Source: Acidobacteriota bacterium
GTDB taxonomy: Bacteria; Acidobacteriota; Terriglobia; Terriglobales; Acidobacteriaceae
Direction: 5' to 3'
Assembly (NCBI GenBank): GCA_028872955.1
Contig: JAGWNX010000010.1
Span: forward strand, 1 to 56,769
Length of the DNA stretch: 56,769 nucleotides
Shown piece after piece: positions 51,301-56,769 of this stretch (its first letter is position 1; each line of letters opens with the position of its first letter). Made by a program: the position numbers and the translations under genes. The notes under the pieces were generated by a model. That model saw nothing but the letters and a program-made list of their open reading frames with translations. It had not been told where the DNA came from and did no database searches.

Positions 51301-51695
51301 ACGCGCTGTACCCGCACACGGGCACGTGGAAGCAGGCGCTGACGGAGCGGACTGGCTGGGAGTACAACTACCAGCTTGCGGCAGAGCAGGTGGCTGCGCA
51401 CGCGGGCAGCATGGGTCTGGAACACTCCTACCTGTCTGTTGCTCCGGAGAACGTTCTGCTGACTGCGGTGAAGAAGGCCGAGGATGAGAATGGCCTGATT
51501 CTGCGAGCCTATGAGTGGGCAGGTAAGGAGAGCGAGGTCAGCTTCCACGTGCCCACGGGCGCGACCGGAGCGACCGAGACGAACCTGATGGAAAAGCCGG
51601 TGGGTGCTGCGTTGCCCGTCTCCGGAGACACCGTGAAAGCCACCATTCACCCTTACGAGATTCTGACCGTGCGGGTGGACTATGCGAAGCAGTAA
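48369..51695 (+). CDS. GH38 alpha-mannosidase
   Basis: 1108-aa exported glycosidase. The GH38 metal site starts with TGNSHIDAAWLWPW (HxDxxW) near residues 275-288; the catalytic nucleophile is expected in GWNPDSFGYNWQLPQIY near 385-400; further conserved segments are VTQKMTWNDTNQ and NNFHDLAAGSGIG. A long N-terminal jelly-roll-like region (about 40-270) and C-terminal beta domains follow family pattern. TTG at 48369 with GGAGAG six bases upstream gives a full signal peptide; ATG at 48423 is an alternative with a shorter one. It removes alpha-linked mannose. Regulation is not visible; no operator like the LacI site was found upstream. Confidence 0.92.
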   Translation: MSEWNVGQWVRRIGNVLLMTAGLACLTCGVARAQNDKQVAAIVGALPATTQQVLTRLGEFNNLPAEQWRYHAGDLAHGEATDLDDSSWPEVGPRSQAANEAAWYRRTIEVPKTLHGYDLSGARIWFQFRASANGPMPQIIYFNGRRVALGDDLEPIVLFDHAAPGDKVVVAVKLLHTVDVKTFEGATLKIDFADGRPNPEDLRLELISAAALIPSLSKDQTDDTATLVRAANAVDLKALDAGDQKQFDASLVQAKTALDEIKPMLQQATLHLTGNSHIDAAWLWPWTETVDVVKRTFGTALQLMNEYPDYTYTQSAAQYNEWIATKYPAMNEEIKKRIKEGRWEVVGGMWIEPDLNMPDGESQVRSLLLGKRFFQKEYGVDVRIGWNPDSFGYNWQLPQIYKRSGVDYFVTQKMTWNDTNQLPFKLFWWESPDGSKVLTYFPHDYANNNLNPVRLTTDLATARQRAPGMDEMMDLYGIGDHGGGPTRAILDEGNHWAEPDKTVPKIEFGTAQSFFSKVEKEIAPDSPEWNYGSIAQGYKYPDAVNGKISIPTWKDEMYFEYHRGVMTTQAGHKRNMRESEEWTLNAEKYASLAWLDGVSYPNAALTEAWKKITFNNFHDLAAGSGIGIIYQEAQKDYDAVRWSTNEITRDSLETLAARVNTRAAGEVPVMVWNPLGWTRSGVATVKVQLPAASAGGISVLDAAGKVLPSSVLSHDAATNSYTLMVQANDVPSLGYKVLHAVAGARPFATDLKATDAGKSVTLENAKLRVVIDTTTGCMTSLYDKTSKFESLAAGACGNQLQTFKDTPEKYDAWNIDPGTLDHMTPIEAVDSVKLVEKGPMRAVVRVTRTWQSSKFVQDVELVAGANTVNVVNDIDWHETHVLLKAAFPLAATGPMATYEIPYGTIDRTTLRTNSWEQAKFEVPAMRWADLGDGQHGVSLLNEAKYGYDAAGNVLRLTLLRSPTWPDPEADLGHQHFSYALYPHTGTWKQALTERTGWEYNYQLAAEQVAAHAGSMGLEHSYLSVAPENVLLTAVKKAEDENGLILRAYEWAGKESEVSFHVPTGATGATETNLMEKPVGAALPVSGDTVKATIHPYEILTVRVDYAKQ

Positions 51696-51715
51696 TTTGT
51701 AACAGAATGCGACCG

Positions 51716-51750
51716 GAAGCGGCCGGGCCCTGCATGGGTGCGGCCGCTTC
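51716..51750. terminator. Shared terminator between the GH38 and CRTAC1 genes
   Basis: A 9-bp stem, GAAGCGGCC (51716-51724) with GGCCGCTTC (51742-51750), lies between two convergent genes and could end both; GTCGTTT follows on the plus strand. Confidence 0.6.
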
Positions 51751-51755
51751 GTCGT

Positions 51756-53501
51756 TTAAGGCTTGCTTGGGGCTGGTTCCTCCACCTTCAACTGCTGGTC
51801 TGCAGCCACGTTGGCGAGCCGCTGCACGATGCCCGAGGGCCAGCGGATGACCACGCTGGAGGCAACCGTAGCACCGCCCAGGCCGAAGTGTGCCCGTTTA
51901 TCGCTGGAGGAGAGATAGCTGCCCGCCGTGCTGACGGTCTCCACCTGCGTGCCAGCGGGCGTGGTCACGCTGATCTCTGCGCCGATGCCATCGCGGTTGG
52001 AGGTGTGGCCCACCAGCAACAGCGAAAGCCAGTGATTGGTGGTCTGGGTAAGGTTATGCAGAATGTGCGCCGGGCCGCCGTTGGTGGAGACGACGGCGTC
52101 CAGGCGGCCATCATTGTCCAGGTCGCCGATGGCGAGGCCGCGCGAGACCCACGCCTGCTGGAAGGCCGGGCCAGCCTCTTTGCTGACGTCGGCAAAGTCG
52201 CCTTTGCCCGCGTTGTGCAGCAGCAGCATCGGCTCTTCGTAGTGGATCTGCGGAAAGCTCAGTGCCACGTTGTCGATGTCGTGGCCCTGGGCTACCAGCA
52301 GGTCCTTGCGGCCGTCGTTGTCGTAGTCAAAGAAGTGAATACCCCACCCAGAGTGCAGCAGCGTGATGCGTGCCAGGCCTGAGGTGTAGGTGGCGTAGGT
52401 GAAGGTACCGTCGCCGTTGTTGTGGTACAGCGCATACTTTTCGTTGGCCAGGTTGGTGATGACCAGGTCGGGCAGACCGTCATTGTCAAAGTCCTGGAAG
52501 TCGATGCCCATACCCGCGTAGGTGCGGCCGTTTCCGTCCACGGCGATCTCTGCGTTGAAACCACTCTCCTCAAACGTTCCATCGCCCTTGTTGTGGTAGA
52601 GGAACTCGAACATGGAGTCGTTGGCGATGGCGAGATCGAGCCTGCCATCGCGATCAAAGTCAGTAAACGCAATGCCGAGGCCCTTGCCGGGCTTGTCCAG
52701 GCCAATCTTGCTGGCAACCTCAGTGAAATGGCCGTTGCCATCGTTGTGGTACACGAGCGGTGCGATCGCGGGAAACAGATCCGGGTGGCAGTAGTTGCGA
52801 TAGCCTTCGCGGTGCTCACCGCACCAGATGTCGTCAAAGTCCCAGACGACGTAACGCAGGACGATCAGGTCCAGCTTGCCATCGTTGTCCAGGTCCACCC
52901 AGGCGGCCGACGTGGACCAGTACTGGCCGGGCGTCTTGGGGCCGCCCGTGCCCGAGGCGGCAGTGACATCCGTAAAGGTGCCGTCGCCGTTGTTGTGGTA
53001 CAGGTGATTGCCGCCGAAGGCCGTGACGTACAGGTCCTCGTTGCCGTCGTTGTCGTAGTCGGCCACGGCGACGCCCATGCCATAGCCAACGCCCTGCAGG
53101 CCGGCCTTGGCGGTCACATCCTCAAAGGTGCCGTCCTTCTTCTGGTGGTACAGGCGGTTCCAGTCTGCCGGCGAGGCCTTCTGCGGAATCGTGCCGTGGG
53201 GGGTGGGATCGGCCAGGGGCGCGCCGTTGACGAAGTAGAGGTCAAGCAGCCCGTCGTTGTCGTAGTCAAACGACGCCACGCCAGAGCCCATGGTCTCCAT
53301 CAGGTACTTGTGCGAGGTGTGGCTGGCGACGCCCGTGAAGTGCACACCCATCTGCGCAGCGGTATCAACAAAGTTGGCCTGCGCGGCCTGGGCCACAGTC
53401 GCGGGTGGTGAAGATGGCCCGGGCGGCGGCGTGGGAGCAGCCTGCTGCGCGGCGGCCGAAGCCGCCAGCAGCAGCGAAGATGCGAGTGTGAGCGACACCA
53501 T
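51756..53501 (-). CDS. CRTAC1-type protein: FG-GAP/VCBS propeller with ASPIC/UnbV domain
   Basis: 581-aa exported protein (signal peptide about 1-18). Seven calcium-binding DxDxDG motifs are visible, for example DYDNDGLLD, DYDNDGNED, DLDNDGKLD, DFDRDGRLD, DFDNDGLPD, DYDNDGRKD, DLDNDGRLD, marking an integrin-like beta-propeller. The C-terminal ASPIC/UnbV domain is seen as GAEISVTTPAGTQVETV through HFGLGGATVASSVVIRWPSG. Such proteins are abundant in Acidobacteria; a role in polysaccharide or surface binding is only inferred. It is convergent with GH38 and co-directional with the GH5-like gene, which it follows by 25 bp, suggesting co-transcription. Confidence 0.93.
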   Translation of the reverse strand: MVSLTLASSLLLAASAAAQQAAPTPPPGPSSPPATVAQAAQANFVDTAAQMGVHFTGVASHTSHKYLMETMGSGVASFDYDNDGLLDLYFVNGAPLADPTPHGTIPQKASPADWNRLYHQKKDGTFEDVTAKAGLQGVGYGMGVAVADYDNDGNEDLYVTAFGGNHLYHNNGDGTFTDVTAASGTGGPKTPGQYWSTSAAWVDLDNDGKLDLIVLRYVVWDFDDIWCGEHREGYRNYCHPDLFPAIAPLVYHNDGNGHFTEVASKIGLDKPGKGLGIAFTDFDRDGRLDLAIANDSMFEFLYHNKGDGTFEESGFNAEIAVDGNGRTYAGMGIDFQDFDNDGLPDLVITNLANEKYALYHNNGDGTFTYATYTSGLARITLLHSGWGIHFFDYDNDGRKDLLVAQGHDIDNVALSFPQIHYEEPMLLLHNAGKGDFADVSKEAGPAFQQAWVSRGLAIGDLDNDGRLDAVVSTNGGPAHILHNLTQTTNHWLSLLLVGHTSNRDGIGAEISVTTPAGTQVETVSTAGSYLSSSDKRAHFGLGGATVASSVVIRWPSGIVQRLANVAADQQLKVEEPAPSKP

Positions 53502-53526
53502 GGGAGGACCCTGCCTTTCTGCAAGG

Positions 53527-54651
53527 TTACTGCGTCGATGTGGTTCCGCGACCGGTCAGTTGGCGGATCAGGTCGACCTCGTGCTGCCGGTACGGCGTGT
53601 CGTCCTGCCGGAAGACCTCGTGAAACCACACCGTGGGCTGCGAGAGCACATACGGCTTCTGCCAGGAGTCCCAGGGGAAGTACGTCTGCGTCTTGCCGGC
53701 GACGAAGCCCCAGTTGATGGCACCGACGTTGTACTTCTTCGCAATGGGGAGCGAGTTGTCAAAGGTGCTGCCCGCGCCGCGGGCCATATACTCCGAGCAG
53801 AGGATGGGCCGGTGGTAGCGCTGCAGCTCCACGATGCGCGCCTCGAACTCCTCTGGCCAGCCGTAGTTGTGGAAGGTGAGGATGTCGGACTCGGCGAGCT
53901 GAATGCGAACCACGGCATTCTCCTTGGCGGGGTCGCTCCAGCTCCCGTTCCACAGGCCGCTAGTCAGCGGCTGGGTGGCACCGGCCTCGCGCGCCCAGGC
54001 AAAGACCTGCGGCAGCAACTGCGCCACGCGATCTGCCTTATGCGGGGGGTCGTTGTAGGAGCCCGCATTGCCGTTGTCCGGCTCGTTCCAGACATCCCAA
54101 CCCAGGATACGGTCGTCCTTGGCAAAGGCACCGACGACGCCTTTGACGTAGGCCTGAAGCTTCGGCTCATAGGCCGGGTCCATAAGCTCCCTGGCACCGG
54201 GGCTCTGCACCCAGCCGGAGTTGTGCACGCCGGGGATAGGCGGGTGCTGCGGACCAAGGTGCGGGTTGGGATCCCAGCAGGAGTCAAAGAGCACCAGCAG
54301 CGGGCGGATGTGGTGCTTTGCCGCGATGGCCAGGAAGGCGTCGAGCCGATGGGTGAAGCCTGCAGGGTCTGAGGTGTAGAGCTGGTCCTGCAGGAAGACC
54401 CGCATCGTGTTCATGCCGATGCTCTCGGCCATCCCCAGTTCCTTGTCGTTGAGCGCCGGGTTGAAGGTCTCCGCCTGAAACATCTCAAACTGATTGATGG
54501 CGTCCGAGGGGATGAAGTTGGAGCCGACCAGCCAAGGCTGCCTGGCGTACCACTGGTTCGCCCGGGCCTCAGTCCAGCGCGCGGGAGCGGCGGCACAGGC
54601 CACCGAGGGCAGAAGCGTAGCGGCAAGCAGGGCGAGCAGAAGAGATCGCAT
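53527..54651 (-). CDS. Clan A glycoside hydrolase, GH5-like
   Basis: 374-aa exported glycosidase (signal peptide about 1-20, ending ACAAAP). Catalytic glutamates are evident: the acid/base in GWDVWNEPD near residue 190 and the nucleophile in PILCSEYMARG near 275. The rest fits an eight-fold barrel. Subfamily and substrate cannot be fixed: endo-mannanase, cellulase and xylanase activities all occur. The neighbours (alpha-mannosidase, alpha-galactosidase, LacI) make a beta-mannanase role attractive (inference). AGGAAC lies before the ATG at 54651. It is divergent from lacI, so the operator between them may control it too. Confidence 0.85.
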   Translation of the reverse strand: MRSLLLALLAATLLPSVACAAAPARWTEARANQWYARQPWLVGSNFIPSDAINQFEMFQAETFNPALNDKELGMAESIGMNTMRVFLQDQLYTSDPAGFTHRLDAFLAIAAKHHIRPLLVLFDSCWDPNPHLGPQHPPIPGVHNSGWVQSPGARELMDPAYEPKLQAYVKGVVGAFAKDDRILGWDVWNEPDNGNAGSYNDPPHKADRVAQLLPQVFAWAREAGATQPLTSGLWNGSWSDPAKENAVVRIQLAESDILTFHNYGWPEEFEARIVELQRYHRPILCSEYMARGAGSTFDNSLPIAKKYNVGAINWGFVAGKTQTYFPWDSWQKPYVLSQPTVWFHEVFRQDDTPYRQHEVDLIRQLTGRGTTSTQ

Positions 54652-54740
54652 CGGGGTTCCTTTACAGGTCGGGGTGAGATGGTGGAGCGCGGCGAGCGTG
54701 CAGCCGACTTAGTGCGCGAAGATCACGATACACGAAAAGA

Positions 54741-54756
54741 ATGTAACTGTTTACAT
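54741..54756. promoter_or_regulatory. LacI-family operator
   Basis: ATGTAA-CTGT-TTACAT is an inverted repeat with perfect 6-bp arms around 4 bp, close to the TGTAAACGTTTACA type of LacI-family operators. It lies between the divergent GH5-like gene and the LacI-type gene and overlaps the latter's -35 box. Confidence 0.65.
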
Positions 54757-54777
54757 CTAGCTGCAACCGAGTACAAT
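54750..54777 (+). promoter_or_regulatory. Promoter of the LacI-type regulator
   Basis: TTTACA (54750-54755), 16 bp, TACAAT (54772-54777). The -35 box is inside the operator, so the regulator probably represses its own gene. Confidence 0.6.
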
Positions 54778-54803
54778 TGAGTCGCTGTCTACAGCGCAGC
54801 CCC

Positions 54804-55823
54804 ATGAATATCAAAGCCGTTGCCAAGTTGGCCAAGGTCTCCACCGCCACCGTCTCCAGGACGATGAACGGCTCTGCGAAGGTGAGTCCGCGAACGGCCG
54901 AACGTGTGCGGCGCGCGATCGAGGAGCTGAACTTCTACCCGAACACCAACGCGCGTGCGCTGGGCTCCGGCAAGAGCAGCCTGTATGGGCTGATTATCTC
55001 CGACATCACCAACCCCTTCTTCCCCGAGCTGGTGAAGTCGTTTGAAGACATCGCCGTAGCCCACGGGCAAGAGGTGCTGACCGCAAACACCAACTACGAC
55101 AACGAGCGCATGAAGCTGTGCGTGACGCGCATGCTGCAGCGCAAGGTAGACGGCGTTGCGATTATGACCTCGGAGATGGACGATCGGCTGGTGGAGGTCT
55201 TCAGCCGTCGGCACATACCGCTGGTGTTTCTGGATACCGGCTCGCCGTCACCAGGTGTGAGTTGCGTGCGCATCGACTACTCGGCGGGCATCGACGCAGC
55301 GGTGCATCACCTGATTGCGCTTGGCCATCGGCGCATTGCGTTTATCAGCGGCCCCATGCGGCTCGCCTCGGCACGCATGCGCTATAAGGCTTTTATGGAG
55401 AGCGCGGCCCGCGACCATCTGGACGATAATCCGAAGCTGATTGCGGAGGGCAACCACCGTGTAGATGGCGGGCACGAGGCGATGAAGCGCATCCTTGCCT
55501 CTGGCGCGCGACCCACGGCAGTACTGGCCTCCAACGACCTGACGGCCATCGGTGCCATGGGTGCTATACACGAGGCGGGCCTGCGCGTGCCGGAGGACAT
55601 CTCCGTTGTAGGGTATGACGATATTCAGCTGAGTGCCTTTACCATGCCGCCGCTGACGACCGTGAGCCTGCCTCGCGCCGAGATCGCCAACGCCGCCTTC
55701 AAAGCGCTGCTCTCCGTCAACCGGAACGAAACACCCGGGCCTGTGCACGGCGAAGAGCAGATGATCAAGCCAAAGTTTGTGAAGCGACAGTCGACCGGCC
55801 CTGTGCCGCGCAGCTCCCGATAG
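54804..55823 (+). CDS. LacI-family transcriptional regulator
   Basis: 339-aa repressor-type protein. The N-terminal helix-turn-helix (IKAVAKLAKVSTATVSRTMNG, residues about 3-23) and hinge (NARALGSGKSSLYGLI) are clear, followed by a periplasmic-binding-protein-like sensor (NPFFPELVKSFEDIA, VVGYDDIQLSAFTMPPLTTV). The inducer is probably a sugar released by the flanking glycosidases. The ATG at 54804 begins the DNA-binding domain; no strong ribosome site is seen. It is divergent from the GH5-like gene and precedes the GH36 gene by 96 bp. Confidence 0.93.
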   Translation: MNIKAVAKLAKVSTATVSRTMNGSAKVSPRTAERVRRAIEELNFYPNTNARALGSGKSSLYGLIISDITNPFFPELVKSFEDIAVAHGQEVLTANTNYDNERMKLCVTRMLQRKVDGVAIMTSEMDDRLVEVFSRRHIPLVFLDTGSPSPGVSCVRIDYSAGIDAAVHHLIALGHRRIAFISGPMRLASARMRYKAFMESAARDHLDDNPKLIAEGNHRVDGGHEAMKRILASGARPTAVLASNDLTAIGAMGAIHEAGLRVPEDISVVGYDDIQLSAFTMPPLTTVSLPRAEIANAAFKALLSVNRNETPGPVHGEEQMIKPKFVKRQSTGPVPRSSR

Positions 55824-55919
55824 CTGCGATACTGCCTCGCTGACAGCCCGTCCTGACAGGCACTAGGATGTTGGGGCACGACGATGGACGCACCAGGAAA
55901 CATCAAGGAAACGAGACCA

Positions 55920-56769
55920 ATGAAAACGGGTACATGGCTGGGCCAGGCGGCCCTGATCGGCGCTCTGCTGCTGTCTGGAAGCAAGGCATTCGCGCAGAAC
56001 GACATCCACTATGACGACGCAACCCACGTCTTTCGTCTGGATGCGGGTGGCGTCACCTACGCCTTCGGCATCAACGAAGCGCAGGAGCTGCAACCGGTGT
56101 ACTGGGGCGCTGCCGTTGCTGGCACCGACAGGCTGCCGGCTCCGCGACGCATGGCCGAGGTGGCCTCGTTTGACTCCACCCGCAGCGTGACACCCAGCGA
56201 GTACAGCGGATGGGGCCAGGGCATCTATACCGAGACGGCACTGAAGGTGACCTACCCGGATGGGAACCGCGACCTGGTGCTGAAGTACCAGACGCACAGC
56301 ATTCGCGGGAACGAGCTGGTGATTACGCTGAAGGACGTGGAGCGGGCGCTCTTTGTGGAGTTGCACTACACGATTGACCACGCAACCGGTGTGGTGGGTC
56401 GCAGCGCCGTCATCACGAACAAGACCGCAGCCCCGGTAACACTGGAGGAGGTAGCGGCTGCCACCTGGAACCTGCCGCGCGGCACCGACTATAACCTGCA
56501 CTACCTGAGCGGGCGCTGGGCCGCCGAGACGCAGCTGCAGCAACAGGCCGTGCGCCCCGGAGAGACCGTGCTGGAGAGCAAGCGTGGCTCCACGGGCCAC
56601 CAGAATAACCCGTGGTTCGCAATCGAGCGCGGCCAGCACCCGGATGAGGAGTCTGGCGACGTATGGGCCGGGGCGCTGGCGTGGAGCGGCTCGTGGCGCA
56701 TCGCGATTGAGCAGGATCAGCTGCAGCAGGTGCGCATCACAGGTGGCTACAATCCGTTTGACTTCGGTT
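55920..56769 (+). CDS. GH36 alpha-galactosidase, N-terminal part (runs off the window)
   Basis: The open frame from ATG 55920 runs to the window edge (283 codons) and is incomplete. A signal peptide (about 1-24, ending SKAFAQ) is followed by the N-terminal beta-sandwich domain of GH36: ELQPVYWGA, TETALKVTYPDG, NLHYLSGRWAAETQLQ and, near the end, SKRGSTGHQNNPWFAI and GALAWSGSW, then GYNPFDFG. The catalytic barrel (nucleophile Asp motif) would lie beyond the window. AAGGAA lies nine bases before ATG. It would remove terminal alpha-galactose from galactosides or galactomannan and would secrete or export. It starts 96 bp after the LacI gene, so it may share that promoter. Confidence 0.88.
   Translation, partial: MKTGTWLGQAALIGALLLSGSKAFAQNDIHYDDATHVFRLDAGGVTYAFGINEAQELQPVYWGAAVAGTDRLPAPRRMAEVASFDSTRSVTPSEYSGWGQGIYTETALKVTYPDGNRDLVLKYQTHSIRGNELVITLKDVERALFVELHYTIDHATGVVGRSAVITNKTAAPVTLEEVAAATWNLPRGTDYNLHYLSGRWAAETQLQQQAVRPGETVLESKRGSTGHQNNPWFAIERGQHPDEESGDVWAGALAWSGSWRIAIEQDQLQQVRITGGYNPFDFG

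Overview
The window looks like a chromosomal segment of an Acidobacteriota species, most likely subdivision 1 (Terriglobia, Acidobacteriaceae-like). This is inferred from the high-GC genes, a VWA-domain protein of the acidobacterial type, an FG-GAP plus ASPIC/UnbV (CRTAC1-type) protein, a DUF885 protein, and gene runs such as folD-coaE-HtrA-M50. No database search was possible. I see no rRNA, tRNA, insertion sequence, prophage or CRISPR array. About 45 protein genes lie on both strands, mostly in short operons of one to three genes.

Layout. 0.3-4.5 kb: a Trm112-like zinc protein, then the folD, coaE, HtrA-type protease and M50 protease run. 4.5-9.7 kb: a secreted protein of unknown function, an MFS exporter with a methyltransferase, a TolC-like channel and a DsbA-like thioredoxin. 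9.7-10.5 kb: a structured non-coding stretch holding two paralogous 28-residue membrane peptides, unrecognised by me, facing a radical SAM enzyme with a SPASM-like cysteine tail. 11.6-14.5 kb: an ECF sigma factor, a membrane anti-sigma factor with HEAT repeats and a double-PDZ protein. 14.6-21.6 kb: RNase H, a MoaD-like protein overlapping a BNR-repeat protein, a RibD/DHFR-fold reductase, YqeY, then a class V aminotransferase and serA (serine metabolism) and an FmdB-type zinc ribbon. 21.7-27.6 kb: an APC permease, a yeast-type cytosine deaminase, a membrane-tailed unknown protein with gatB, and an orphan sugar-binding lipoprotein. 27.7-37.3 kb: mfd, a cupin, a DUF885 protein, galU, an Old Yellow Enzyme homologue and the VWA protein. 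37.4-46.8 kb: a secreted protein with DPDRP repeats, a lone oligopeptide ABC ATPase, a LOG-family protein, a small membrane protein, an ABC-F protein, a metallophosphoesterase, and a PHP protein with a GT4 glycosyltransferase. 46.9-56.8 kb: a carbohydrate region with a degenerate GH13-like protein, a GH38 alpha-mannosidase, a CRTAC1 protein, a clan A (GH5-like) glycosidase, a LacI regulator with its own operator, and the start of a GH36 alpha-galactosidase that runs off the window.

How the parts may work together. GH38, the GH5-like enzyme, GH36 and LacI fit use of a mannose- and galactose-containing polysaccharide such as galactomannan. The sigma/anti-sigma/PDZ unit, the HtrA and M50 proteases and the DsbA-like protein fit envelope stress control, although the proteases are not next to the sigma locus. 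The twin peptides are the best candidate for something undescribed. Two genes end in short tandem repeats that copy their stop codon into all three frames, and several genes have a -10-like hexamer so close to the start codon that leaderless mRNA is likely.
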